NCBI RefSeq assembly: GCF_016427555.1
Contig: NZ_JAELVS010000001.1
Span: 496,001-560,000, forward strand
DNA length: 64,000 nt
Source: Marinobacter litoralis
GTDB taxonomy: Bacteria; Pseudomonadota; Gammaproteobacteria; Pseudomonadales; Oleiphilaceae
Direction of reading: 5' to 3'
Under the pieces are notes generated by a model that saw only the letters and a list, made by a program, of their open reading frames with translations, had not been told where the DNA came from and made no database searches. Both the position numbers and the translations under genes were made by a program. Shown here in pieces: positions 1 through 9,399 of this stretch (positions within the stretch are counted from its first letter, which is position 1; each line of letters starts with the position of its first letter).

Positions 1-2
1 GT

Positions 3-1313
3 ATCAAAGACGACTCCGAACGGCCACCCTCGGTATTGGTGGCCCAGCTTCAGGATCATCTCGACAGCCTGTGGACAGTAGCAGGGCAGCCGGATAAGAA
101 GGTAACGAAAGCGCTCACTACCCAACATCCGTTGCAGCCGTTCAGCCGCGATTATTTTCCAAAAGCTAATGGGGCAGAGAACAGCCCGGAAGAGGCCGCC
201 AAGCCACTGGCGGAGGTACTGCAAAACCGAAGCCTGTTCACCTATGAGCGGGAATGGCGCAGCGCCCATGGCGTAGCAGCCGGCGAACAGGTGCACACGC
301 CGTTGCCGTACCAGGCCCCGGAAGAACCCATCAGCCTGAATGATCTGGCCGGCTTTCTGAAAAAGCCCATCGAGACCTTCTACCAAAGGCGTCTGCAAGT
401 GCGCTTTGAAGAGGTGGAAGACGACGATACCGATAACGAAAACTTCGACCTGAACGGGCTGGAACGCTGGCGGCTGGATAACGAGCTGATTCAGCGGAGT
501 CTGCTCAAAGCCAGTACCGAAGAGGAACTGCACGAGCGTTTGGACACCACTCTGGACCGAATGGCCCGGCGCGGCGATCTGGGTATGGGTGTCACCGAAC
601 ACCGCCTGCGCAGCGAATTGTCCGGGCGTTTGCCTAACCTGTTCGGACGCTACCAAAGCGCGCTCGCAGAATGGCCCGAAGCGGTCGCTGAACCCCTGGC
701 CTTTAACTATACGTTTGCGCACACCGCCGGTGCCGTGGAAGTCGCAGACCTGATTGATAACCTGCGCCGCAATAATAACGGTGAGCTGTGCCGGCTGGTG
801 GTCGCCAGTTCCGGATTGCTGACCGGCTCCGGCTACAGCAAAAAAGTGCGCTACGCCAACCTGATGCGAGACTGGCTGATTCATCTGGCCGGGCAACTCT
901 GTGGCCAGCCGTTTACCACGCTGATCCTGGGTAAGGAGGAAGACCGCAAGTTCACCTTCGCGCCCATGGCCATCGCCACGGCCAAACAACACTTCGATAC
1001 TGTGCTGAATCGTTGGATGGAGGCCAGCACCCGGGCCCTGCCTATTCACTGCGACGCCGGCTTCGCCTGGATCACCAGTTATTACGGCAACAAGAAGTAC
1101 CTGGGCAATCACGAACGCGCCATTGAGGAAGCCGAGAACGCCTATACCACTGCGTTGAGCAGAGACACCGGATACCTGCCCGGCGCCTTCGAAACCCCGG
1201 ATGCACTCCTGGCCAGTGGGGAGTTTGAAGCGCTTCTGCACGACTTGTATGTACCCCTGTGGGAAGCAGAGCAGGGCAAGTCAGCGGCTGAACAGATTGA
1301 GAGCATGGAATGA
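3..1313 (+). CDS. recC: RecBCD nuclease/helicase subunit RecC, C-terminal part
   Basis: The reading frame is open from the first bases of the window, so the gene begins upstream; about 436 C-terminal residues are present of a protein usually near 1,120. RecC is the scaffold of the RecBCD complex, holds RecB and RecD together and recognises Chi. The visible part begins with a conserved-looking stretch (SERPPSVLVAQL) and carries the inactivated nuclease-like C-terminal fold. The stop codon overlaps the recB start by 4 bp (ATGA), which indicates translational coupling. Identification rests on this sequence and on the order recC-recB-recD. The ATG at 36 is internal to the gene. Confidence 0.93.
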   Translation: MKDDSERPPSVLVAQLQDHLDSLWTVAGQPDKKVTKALTTQHPLQPFSRDYFPKANGAENSPEEAAKPLAEVLQNRSLFTYEREWRSAHGVAAGEQVHTPLPYQAPEEPISLNDLAGFLKKPIETFYQRRLQVRFEEVEDDDTDNENFDLNGLERWRLDNELIQRSLLKASTEEELHERLDTTLDRMARRGDLGMGVTEHRLRSELSGRLPNLFGRYQSALAEWPEAVAEPLAFNYTFAHTAGAVEVADLIDNLRRNNNGELCRLVVASSGLLTGSGYSKKVRYANLMRDWLIHLAGQLCGQPFTTLILGKEEDRKFTFAPMAIATAKQHFDTVLNRWMEASTRALPIHCDAGFAWITSYYGNKKYLGNHERAIEEAENAYTTALSRDTGYLPGAFETPDALLASGEFEALLHDLYVPLWEAEQGKSAAEQIESME

Positions 1314-4300
1314 CTGAGCAAACGAACAACCGAAACCCCAATCTCGACCCGTTGGCACTGCCGCTGAACGGCAGCGCGCTGATTGAAGCCAGTGCCGGTA
1401 CCGGCAAAACCTTCACCATCGCCATTTTGTATGTGCGTTTGGTGCTGGGCCACGGTCAGAGCGAACACAGCCCGTTGCAGGATCTGTTGCCCCCGAATCT
1501 GCTGGTGGTCACCTTTACCGAAGCCGCCACCAAGGAACTTCGGGACCGTATCCGCACCCGGCTGACCCAGGCCGCCGAGGTGTTTTCCGAGCACGCCGCC
1601 GACCTTGAGCCTTCGCCGGAAACAGCACTTATCCACAAGCTGAGGGACGACAGCTACCCGGACCCGGCCAGCTGGCCCGACTGCCGGAAAAAACTGCTAC
1701 TCGCTGCGGAATGGATGGACGAGGCGGCCGTCTCCACCATTCACGGCTTCTGCAACCGCATGTTGAGCGAGCACGCCTTCGACAGTGGCAGCCTGTTCAA
1801 GCTCACGCTGGAAACCGACCAGAGCGAACTCCTGGATGAAGTCGCCCGGGATTACTGGCGCACGTTTGTTTACCCGCTGCCGCCGGCGCTGATGGATGAA
1901 GCCCTGAGTCACTGGAAAACCCCCACCGATCTTCGCGCTGCCGTACGTAATCTGATCACGGACCCAGAAAGCCTGGGCACTCCGCCTGAGAATGTGCATA
2001 ACGCCATTGAACAGGCGGTCAGCGAGAGAGAAAAGCAGTCAAACACGCTGAAAGGCTACGACTGGGCCAGATGGCAAAGCGAAGTCACCGACCTGCTGAA
2101 CGATCTCAACAAGAGCAAACGGCTGCACGGTGGCAGCAAGAACGCCATGCTGAAAGTGTGGGACACCCTGGTAGCCTGGGCCGGCTCCAACGACTTGCTG
2201 CCGGAAAAACTGGATTCCGCCGCGGGCTTCAAGAACCAGACCCCCGAAGGGCTGGATAACATCCTGAAAGGCGATGACCCGGCACCGCATCACCCGGCGT
2301 TCGACGCCATTGAAGAACTGATCGAATTCGGCCAGAACCAACCCAGTGCGAAATCCGACATCCTGCGCCACGCCAGCCACTGGATTGCGCAGCGGCTGGA
2401 AGAGGAAAAACAGAAACGCTCGGAAATGGGCTTCGACGACCTGCTGACCCGGCTCGACGATGCCTTGCACGGTCCAAGGGGAGAGCAACTCGCCGCCACC
2501 ATTCGCCGCCAGTTTCCGGTGGCGCTGATTGACGAATTTCAGGACACCGACCCGGTACAGTACCGGATTTTCGACCGCATCTACCGGGTTGAGGATAATC
2601 ATCCGGATACCTGCCTGTTGATGATCGGTGACCCGAAACAGGCCATTTATGGCTTCCGGGGCGCGGATATTTACACCTATCTGCAAGCCCGTCTGGGAGT
2701 ACAGGACCGCACCTATACCTTGGGGACAAACTTCCGTTCGGCGAAAACCATGGTGTCTGCGGTTAACCGGGTGTTCGAATACAGCGACCAGAACAGCCGC
2801 GACGGAGCCTTCCTGTTTGGTCAGGGTGATACCTCACCGCTGCCGTTCCAAGGAGTTGCCGCCAACGGCACCAAACGGGTGTGGTCGGTAGACGAAGAGC
2901 CACAACCGAGCCTGCTGTTCTGGACCCAGGAGTCCGGTGAAGCCAATAAAGACGGCAGCCCGAAAGCCATTACAAAGGGTGCCGCCACGGCCGACATCGC
3001 CGAAACCTGCGCCAGCGAAATCGCGCGTCTGCTCACTCTGGGGCAGGCAGGAAAAGCGGGCTTCGTGTTGCCCGACAACCCCGGCGATCTGGAGCCGGTC
3101 AGCCCGCAAGACATTGCCGTACTGGTCAACAACCGCAATGAAGCCGCCGCCGTGCGCGATGCCTTGGGCCGCCGGCGCATCAAAAGTGTGTACCTGTCTG
3201 ACCGGGGCTCGGTACTGACCTCGCCGGAAGCGAAAGAAATGTTGTCCTGGTTGCGGGCCTTTGCCGAACCCCGGCAACTGGCGTACATCCGGGCTGCGCT
3301 GGCCACGCCGACACTGGGCCAGTCCTGGCAAGCGTTGAATCAGCTGCTCACGGACGAACTGGCGTTAGAGCATGAAATAGAGCGCTTTATAAGTTATCAA
3401 CAACAGTGGCACCGCCAAGGCGTGCTGCCCATGCTGCGCAGCTTCCTGATGGATTTCGAGGTACCGGGGCGCTTACTGCAACGGCCTGATGGCGAGCGCC
3501 GGTTGACCGACATTCTGCACATTGCCGAACTGCTGCAACAAGACAGTCTGCAGCTGGACGGCGAACACGCACTGGTGCACCACTTCACCCAGATCCTGCG
3601 CGCCGCCGATGACGAAGACGAACACCGCACCCTGCGCCTGGAAAGCGATGCCGCTCTGGTGAAAGTGATTACCGTGCATAAATCCAAAGGCCTGGAATAT
3701 CCTTTAGTGTTCCTGCCGTTCGGCACCGCCTTTCGGGCCCAGAGCGAAAAGCAGTCGTTTGTCAGCTACCACGACGCCGACAACAAACTGATCACCGTAT
3801 TCGACCCCAGTGCCGACGACGTTGCCAGAGCCGACCGGGAACGCCTGGGCGAAGACATTCGTAAAATCTACGTGGCGCTGACCCGGGCAAGGTTCGCTAC
3901 CTGGGTAGGCGCCGCAGCTCTTGATAACTGGCAACAAAGCGGACTGGGGTATCTGATTTCCGGCAGCGGTGCCGACAGCATTAGCCAGTGTCTTAACCTG
4001 CTGGGCGAAGGCCGGCCGGAGATCACCGTAGAACCTCTTCCGGAACCGGAAGACACCCTCTATACAGAGCGAGCTCCCGAAGCTCTCGGTCCGGCGCTGG
4101 TGTCTAACCGGGAAGCCAAAGAAGACTGGTGGATTGCCAGCTATTCGTCGATTGAATACACCGGCATGGCCGGCACCGGCGTGGTGTTCACCGGCGAAAT
4201 CGAAGACGCCGAAACCCAGAATCTGCTGGAAGAAAGTGCTCACAATAGTGAGACTGAGCAGAGCGCTACCGAAACACCCGCCCGCAACCATCACCACTTC

Positions 4301-5035
4301 CCGAAAGGCGCCGGCCCCGGCACTTTCCTGCACGAAGTATTGGAGTGGTGCACCCACCACGGTTTCCAGTGGGTTGTGGATAACCCCGAACAACTGCACG
4401 AGCAACTGATCCGGCGTTGCAGTACCCGCGGTTGGAGCGATTGGGTAGACCCTCTTCAGAACTGGATCCTGGCCCTGATCACCCGGCCCATTAACCTGCA
4501 ACGCTCGGGCGAGGCACAGGTGAGTCTGGCCGAGCTAACCAGCCTGCGCCCGGAGCTGGAATTCTGGTTCGAAAGCTGCAACGTAAACGTACAAACACTC
4601 GACCAGTTGGTGAAAGCGCACACTCTGAACGGGGCCGACCGCCCTCAGGCTCAGGCCAACACCTTTAATGGCATGATCAAAGGCTTCATTGATCTGGTGT
4701 TCGAACACAACGGGCAGTATTACGTGCTGGACTACAAATCCAATACCTTGGGAGAGGACGACAGCGCCTATACCGATCAAGCCATGGGAGACGCCATTCT
4801 GGATAAACGTTACGACCTGCAATACGTGCTCTATCTGCTGGCCTTGCACCGTTTGTTGAAAGATCGTGTCGCCGGTTACGACTACGACAAGCACATCGGC
4901 GGCGCCGTGTATCTGTTCCTGCGCGGGGTTAACTCGTCCAGCGGAGGCGCGTTCACCGACAAACCACCAAAAGCATTGATCGAGCAACTGGATGCTTTGT
5001 TTAATGGCGACACCGCAGGGGAGGTGGCCGCATGA
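1310..5035 (+). CDS. recB: RecBCD helicase/nuclease subunit RecB
   Basis: 3'-5' helicase and nuclease subunit of exonuclease V, which processes double-strand breaks and loads RecA at Chi. The protein has 1,241 residues (E. coli about 1,180). A UvrD-type Walker A motif, EASAGTGKT, lies at residues 26-34. Helicase motifs follow, including LIDEFQDTDPVQ, GDPKQAIYGFRG and VKVITVHKSKGLEYP. The C-terminal nuclease domain shows D1128, D1141 and K1143 (GFIDL and LDYKSN), with the same spacing as the catalytic D1067/D1080/K1082 of E. coli. The start overlaps recC by 4 bp and the stop overlaps recD by 4 bp, so the three genes form one coupled unit. Two perfect DnaA boxes lie inside (1629 and 4375). Confidence 0.97.
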   Translation: MTEQTNNRNPNLDPLALPLNGSALIEASAGTGKTFTIAILYVRLVLGHGQSEHSPLQDLLPPNLLVVTFTEAATKELRDRIRTRLTQAAEVFSEHAADLEPSPETALIHKLRDDSYPDPASWPDCRKKLLLAAEWMDEAAVSTIHGFCNRMLSEHAFDSGSLFKLTLETDQSELLDEVARDYWRTFVYPLPPALMDEALSHWKTPTDLRAAVRNLITDPESLGTPPENVHNAIEQAVSEREKQSNTLKGYDWARWQSEVTDLLNDLNKSKRLHGGSKNAMLKVWDTLVAWAGSNDLLPEKLDSAAGFKNQTPEGLDNILKGDDPAPHHPAFDAIEELIEFGQNQPSAKSDILRHASHWIAQRLEEEKQKRSEMGFDDLLTRLDDALHGPRGEQLAATIRRQFPVALIDEFQDTDPVQYRIFDRIYRVEDNHPDTCLLMIGDPKQAIYGFRGADIYTYLQARLGVQDRTYTLGTNFRSAKTMVSAVNRVFEYSDQNSRDGAFLFGQGDTSPLPFQGVAANGTKRVWSVDEEPQPSLLFWTQESGEANKDGSPKAITKGAATADIAETCASEIARLLTLGQAGKAGFVLPDNPGDLEPVSPQDIAVLVNNRNEAAAVRDALGRRRIKSVYLSDRGSVLTSPEAKEMLSWLRAFAEPRQLAYIRAALATPTLGQSWQALNQLLTDELALEHEIERFISYQQQWHRQGVLPMLRSFLMDFEVPGRLLQRPDGERRLTDILHIAELLQQDSLQLDGEHALVHHFTQILRAADDEDEHRTLRLESDAALVKVITVHKSKGLEYPLVFLPFGTAFRAQSEKQSFVSYHDADNKLITVFDPSADDVARADRERLGEDIRKIYVALTRARFATWVGAAALDNWQQSGLGYLISGSGADSISQCLNLLGEGRPEITVEPLPEPEDTLYTERAPEALGPALVSNREAKEDWWIASYSSIEYTGMAGTGVVFTGEIEDAETQNLLEESAHNSETEQSATETPARNHHHFPKGAGPGTFLHEVLEWCTHHGFQWVVDNPEQLHEQLIRRCSTRGWSDWVDPLQNWILALITRPINLQRSGEAQVSLAELTSLRPELEFWFESCNVNVQTLDQLVKAHTLNGADRPQAQANTFNGMIKGFIDLVFEHNGQYYVLDYKSNTLGEDDSAYTDQAMGDAILDKRYDLQYVLYLLALHRLLKDRVAGYDYDKHIGGAVYLFLRGVNSSSGGAFTDKPPKALIEQLDALFNGDTAGEVAA

Positions 5036-7308
5036 GCCGTATCCGTAACCATGACCAGCAAATAACCATGGACCTGGGTGACGACACCACCGTCGAACCG
5101 ATAAATCCCGCTGTGGATAACTCCCGATTGTTAGCCCATGTGGATAACGTCGATGCCCTGCTTGAACACTGGCAGCAGGCAGAATGGATTCGGCCGCTGG
5201 ATCTGGGCTTTGCTCGCCTGCTTCGGGATTTGTCCGAAGAGCAGGGTGAATCACTGCCGCCGCTGGTGTTCCTGCTAGCGGCACTGATTTCTCACCAAGT
5301 CGGCCGCGGCCATGTCTGTATAGATCTGGCCACGCTGCTGGCCGACGCCGATGCCACCTTGTCGTTGCCGCCGGAAGAACCGTCAGCCGCGGCTAAGGCT
5401 CTTGTGGATAACTCGATTTCAGCTGAACAGTCAGAATTGCAGCACCTGAAACCGGCGGATCTGCTGGCCCGAATCACGCTAGCGGATTGTCTGTCGGCCT
5501 TAGCTCAGTCTGTCGCAGTCAGTGACGGTGCCCGAATAACCCCGCTGGTTCTGACCGACGGCCGCCTCTACCTGCGCCGGCTGTGGCGTTATGAACAGAG
5601 AATCGCCGAGGGCATTGAACAACGATTAGCGTTGCCATCGCCCGTGGCGGAACCCGGTTCGCCGGCTGCAAACACTCTGTCGCAGGCTTTGAACACGCTG
5701 TTTAAACCCAGCGAAGACATCGATTATCAAAAACTAGCGTGTGCCTTGGCGGCTCGCAGCCGCTTTTCGGTGATCACCGGTGGCCCGGGAACGGGCAAAA
5801 CCACCACCGTGGTGAAATTGCTTGCGGCACTGCAAGCCATCGCAGGTGAATCCCCGGAGCGGGCAGGGCGTAAATACCGCATTCGCCTTGCGGCACCAAC
5901 CGGTAAAGCCGCTGCACGCCTGAACGAATCCATTGCTGGTGCCGTCAGCAACTTACCCTTAACGGAACTGCCCGGTGGCTTGCAGCAGGATGATATCCCT
6001 ACCAAAGTCACCACCTTACATCGCCTGTTGGGTAGCCGGCCGGACTCGCGAAAATTCCGCCATCACCAGGACAACCCGCTGATGGTGGATATTCTGGTGA
6101 TCGATGAGGCATCCATGGTGGATGTTGATCTCATGGCTTCGGTATTCGATGCTCTGCCCGCTCAGGCCCAACTGATTCTGTTGGGCGACAAAGACCAGCT
6201 GGCCTCGGTGGATGCCGGCGCGGTATTGGGCGAGTTGTGCCAGCGCGCCTACGAGGGCCATTACACCCCAGACACCTCGGACTGGCTGGCGGCCATCACC
6301 GGCACGCCGTTGCCTGAATCCTTGATCGACACCAAGGGGCACGCCTTGGACCAGGCCGTGGCGATGCTGCGCAAGAGTTACCGTTTCGAGGAAAGCAGCG
6401 GCATTCGGGCGTTATCCGAAGCGGTCAACAACAGTACTGTGGATAACTCCATGCGTCAGCGTATGTGGAAAACCGGATTCGATGACGTGATCTGGCTCAA
6501 CGGCAACACGCCAAAGCCAGACCCGGACACCACCCTGCTGCAGATTTGCCAGCATGCCATTACCGGAACACCGGAGGCGTTTCGCAATGGCGGGCACGGC
6601 AGGGTTGTGGATAAAACCGAACTGGCGGCCCCGGTCGGTTATCACCATTACTTGACCATGATGAATAGCCACCCACTCACCGCCGACAGCCCTCGGGCCG
6701 ATTGGGACGCACTGGCGTTGCAGGTGTTGAACGCCTTCAACGACTTCCAGATTCTGTGCGCCTTGCGCCGGGGTCCTTGGGGTGTGGAAGGTTTGAATGA
6801 ACGGGTGGAAGAGCATTTGCGTGCACACCATCTGATCAAGGAGCAACACCCTTGGTACCACGGCCGCCCGGTGCTGATCACCGGTAATGACTACAACCTC
6901 GGCCTGATGAACGGCGATATCGGGATTACCTTCAGGGTCACTTGGGATAAAGATGCCAACGGCCGGCCCATAGAGAGCAGGCTGGTGGCGTTCCCGAGCG
7001 GCGATGGCACGCAAGGCATTCGCTGGATTGCGCCCAGCCGTTTGCAGCAGTTGGAAACGGTGTACGCCATGACTGTGCATAAGTCTCAGGGGTCGGAGTT
7101 TATCCACACCTGTCTGGTGTTGCCGGACCGGCTCAGCCCGGTGATGACCAAAGAACTGGTGTATACCGGGATCACCCGGGCCCGGCATTGGTTCAGCCTG
7201 ATCACCGGCGATGCTCAGGTGCTCAGCGAAGCGGTTAATCAGCGGGTGGTTCGCGCGTCAGGGTTGGCGCTTCGGCTTGTGGATAACGAGTCTACGGAGC
7301 GCCAGTGA
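5032..7308 (+). CDS. recD: RecBCD 5'-3' helicase subunit RecD
   Basis: 5'-3' SF1B helicase of the RecBCD complex. The 758 residues exceed the usual 600-odd. Walker A (GGPGTGKTT) is at residues 250-258, about 80 residues later than in E. coli, so much of the extra length is N-terminal. Walker B appears as VIDEASMVD. A C-terminal motif, AMTVHKSQGSEF, and the TGITRAR motif are present. The gene overlaps recB by 4 bp. It contains six perfect copies of TGTGGATAA in one frame, each encoding Val-Asp-Asn or Val-Asp-Lys (5112, 5139, 5403, 6438, 6606, 7278). That is far above chance and may reflect DNA-level selection. The stop codon lies inside the left arm of a long inverted repeat. Confidence 0.96.
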   Translation: MSRIRNHDQQITMDLGDDTTVEPINPAVDNSRLLAHVDNVDALLEHWQQAEWIRPLDLGFARLLRDLSEEQGESLPPLVFLLAALISHQVGRGHVCIDLATLLADADATLSLPPEEPSAAAKALVDNSISAEQSELQHLKPADLLARITLADCLSALAQSVAVSDGARITPLVLTDGRLYLRRLWRYEQRIAEGIEQRLALPSPVAEPGSPAANTLSQALNTLFKPSEDIDYQKLACALAARSRFSVITGGPGTGKTTTVVKLLAALQAIAGESPERAGRKYRIRLAAPTGKAAARLNESIAGAVSNLPLTELPGGLQQDDIPTKVTTLHRLLGSRPDSRKFRHHQDNPLMVDILVIDEASMVDVDLMASVFDALPAQAQLILLGDKDQLASVDAGAVLGELCQRAYEGHYTPDTSDWLAAITGTPLPESLIDTKGHALDQAVAMLRKSYRFEESSGIRALSEAVNNSTVDNSMRQRMWKTGFDDVIWLNGNTPKPDPDTTLLQICQHAITGTPEAFRNGGHGRVVDKTELAAPVGYHHYLTMMNSHPLTADSPRADWDALALQVLNAFNDFQILCALRRGPWGVEGLNERVEEHLRAHHLIKEQHPWYHGRPVLITGNDYNLGLMNGDIGITFRVTWDKDANGRPIESRLVAFPSGDGTQGIRWIAPSRLQQLETVYAMTVHKSQGSEFIHTCLVLPDRLSPVMTKELVYTGITRARHWFSLITGDAQVLSEAVNQRVVRASGLALRLVDNESTERQ
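5112..7286 (+). repeat. Cluster of six DnaA-box-like TGTGGATAA repeats in recD
   Basis: Exact copies lie at 5112-5120, 5139-5147, 5403-5411, 6438-6446, 6606-6614 and 7278-7286. Two of them (5112 and 6438) extend to TGTGGATAACTCC. Flanking recB has one in the same orientation at 4375-4383 and one inverted at 1629-1637. The sequence is the complement of the consensus DnaA box TTATCCACA. Whether DnaA binds here is inference; the repetition is directly visible. Confidence 0.85.
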
Positions 7309-7412
7309 GCGGGAGGCCCCGCCAAAACTGTGCGGAGCCATGGATGGCGGAGCTCAAGCGCCACAGGGATGTGCCGAAGGAGCGTGTTTTGGCGGGGCCT
7401 CCCGTTCACTGG
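7302..7412. terminator. 27-bp inverted repeat between convergent recD and ABC transporter gene
   Basis: Arms 7302-7328 and 7386-7412 are reverse complements with one mismatch, separated by 57 nt. Each arm carries the stop codon of one of the two converging genes (recD at 7306-7308, the ABC transporter at 7406-7408). The GC-rich arms end in AAAAC and GTTTT towards the centre, so either transcript would form a very stable stem. The loop has smaller inverted repeats, for example GAGC against GCTC. A bidirectional terminator or a dispersed intergenic repeat is the likely reading. Confidence 0.6.
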
Positions 7413-9214
7413 CTCGATTGGGCGTTGTCGTCACTTCTGTGTTGCTGCTCCCATAAGTTAGCGTAGTAGCCACCCTGCGCTAACAACTCGTTATGGCTGC
7501 CGCTCTCGACAATTTGGCCGCTATCCATCACCAGAATGGTGTTGGCATCCCGCACCGTTGAAAGCCTGTGGGCAATCACCAGGGTTGTGCGTTGCTGGCT
7601 GACTTCTTTCAACGCGCTCAATATGGCTTGCTCAGACAACGAATCCAGTGACGATGTGGCTTCATCCAGAATCAGAAGGGGCGGGTTTTTCAGAATCACC
7701 CGGGCAATGGCCACCCGTTGTTTTTCCCCACCGGACAACTTGAGCCCCCGTTCGCCCACCTTGGTGTTGTAACCTTCCGGCAGGCTGTGGATAAAGTTAT
7801 CCAGATGCGCCATACGCGCAGCCCGGTGTACTTCTTCCTCGCTTGCATCGGGTCGGCCATAGGCCAGGTTCCGGTACAGGGTATCGTTAAACAACACGGT
7901 ATCCTGCGGCACCACGCCTATAACCGAGCGTAAACTGTCCTGGGTGACCTGCCGAATATCCTGGCCATCAATGGTAATACGGCCTTTATCCACATCGTAG
8001 AACCGGAACAACAATCGGGCGAGGGTAGACTTGCCAGCTCCGCTGGCCCCCACCACCGCCACGGTATGGCCAGCCGGAATAGATAAGTTTACGTCCTGAA
8101 GGATGGGCCGATCCGGCCGATAGGCAAAGTGAATCTGCTCGAACCGGACGTCGGAGTTATCCACAACCAGATCTTTCGCGCCTGGTGCATCCTGAATCGC
8201 CGGTTTATCCCCAAGCAGTTTGAACAAACGCTCGACATTCACCAAGGCCTGCCGGATTTCCCGATACACAAACCCCAACGCATTCAGTGGAATGAACAGC
8301 TGCAGCAAATAGGCGTTTACCATGGTGAAATCGCCCAGGGTAATCTCGCCGCTGGCTACCTCACGTACCGCCATCGTCATAATGACAATCAGTGCGACAC
8401 TAATGATTAACGCCTGCCCGGTATTCAGCGCTGCCAGCGACAACCGGTTTTTCAGCCGCGCCTGCTCCCAGTTATCCAGATCCTGATCGTAGAGCTGCGC
8501 CTCATAACGCTCGTTGTTGAAGTATTTAACCGTTTCGTAGTTCAGCAAGCTGTCGATAGCCCGCGAGTTAGACTCGTTGTCCCGGGCGTTGGCTTCACGC
8601 ACAAAGCGGGTACGCCATTCGGTTATTTTGATGGAATACACCACGTACACCACCACCGCGAACAGGATCGCGAACACATAGCTGGCGTTAAACACCACCA
8701 ATAAGATGCCCGCCACCATCAGAATTTCCAGCAAGGTGGGAACGATGTTGAACAAGGTGAAACGGAGCAAGAAACTGATGCCGTTGGTACCGCGCTCAAT
8801 GTCCCGCGCCAGACCGCCGGTTTTGCGATCAAGGTGAAACCCCAGCTCGCGCTGATGCAGGTGTTCAAATACCCGCAGAGATACCCGCCGCATGGCTCGC
8901 TCGGCCACTCGGGCGAACACCGCGTCCCGCAGCTCGCTGAACAGCGTGCTGCCAAAGCGCAGGCCTCCGTAGGCCAGCACCAGGAGTACCGGTATCCACA
9001 GCAGCATATCTGCCGCTTGGGTCTGATCCAGATAATCCACAATGTATTTCAGAGCCACCGGAGTCGCTACTGTGGCCAGTTTCGCCAACACCAATAAACA
9101 GAGTGCCAGAGCAACCCGGCCCCGGTATTCGGCCAGATACGGCCACAGCCCGGCAATGAGTTTCCAGTCGGGTTTGTGGTCGGCTGGGTAATCGTTATCG
9201 GCGTAAGCGCGCAC
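7406..9214 (-). CDS. ABC transporter, fused permease/ATPase of the Atm1/ABCB7 type
   Basis: A 602-residue half-transporter that would dimerise in the inner membrane. The N-terminal half holds the transmembrane domain (about residues 25-320, with hydrophobic segments such as VALALCLLVLAKL). The C-terminal half is the ATPase: Walker A VGASGAGKSTLA, signature LSGGEKQRVAIAR and Walker B LLILDEATSSLD. The pattern fits the heavy-metal/Fe-S exporter (Atm1, HMT1) family, whose substrates are glutathione conjugates or metal complexes; the real substrate cannot be read from sequence. A GTG start is chosen because AAGGA lies 7 nt upstream. Three perfect DnaA boxes lie within the gene (7786, 7986, 8157). 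Confidence 0.88.
   Translation of the reverse strand: MRAYADNDYPADHKPDWKLIAGLWPYLAEYRGRVALALCLLVLAKLATVATPVALKYIVDYLDQTQAADMLLWIPVLLVLAYGGLRFGSTLFSELRDAVFARVAERAMRRVSLRVFEHLHQRELGFHLDRKTGGLARDIERGTNGISFLLRFTLFNIVPTLLEILMVAGILLVVFNASYVFAILFAVVVYVVYSIKITEWRTRFVREANARDNESNSRAIDSLLNYETVKYFNNERYEAQLYDQDLDNWEQARLKNRLSLAALNTGQALIISVALIVIMTMAVREVASGEITLGDFTMVNAYLLQLFIPLNALGFVYREIRQALVNVERLFKLLGDKPAIQDAPGAKDLVVDNSDVRFEQIHFAYRPDRPILQDVNLSIPAGHTVAVVGASGAGKSTLARLLFRFYDVDKGRITIDGQDIRQVTQDSLRSVIGVVPQDTVLFNDTLYRNLAYGRPDASEEEVHRAARMAHLDNFIHSLPEGYNTKVGERGLKLSGGEKQRVAIARVILKNPPLLILDEATSSLDSLSEQAILSALKEVSQQRTTLVIAHRLSTVRDANTILVMDSGQIVESGSHNELLAQGGYYANLWEQQHRSDDNAQSSQ
7786..8165. repeat. Three DnaA-box repeats within the ABC transporter gene
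   Basis: TGTGGATAA at 7786-7794, and TTATCCACA at 7986-7994 and 8157-8165. The last is part of GGAGTTATCCACA (8153-8165), the reverse complement of the recurrent 13-mer TGTGGATAACTCC. Confidence 0.85.
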
Positions 9215-9399
9215 AAGGCATCCTTAAGTTCAGAACGGGAGCGGTGTTTCGCTGTGGATAAAGTTATTCAGATACCGCCAGAGTGTACTTCAGAACGCAG
9301 ACCCGTGCCCGTCGCTCCATGTGGTCGGTTTGTTAACTGGCAGCGTAGTTCCTACACTGAAGTGAGACATTCATAACGTTGAAGCAGGGGGATACACAC
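9215..9399. promoter_or_regulatory. Divergent promoter region between ABC transporter and gabT, with a DnaA box
   Basis: This short divergent gap must hold promoters for both genes; I see no convincing -35/-10 pair. It contains a perfect DnaA-box match (TGTGGATAA, 9253-9261), one of only five of the 25 copies that lie outside genes. Confidence 0.5.

Noticed and set aside
7211..7456. 81-codon open frame spanning the recD end
   Set aside because: It runs through the long inverted repeat and overlaps both flanking genes; the apparent peptide is the translated repeat.
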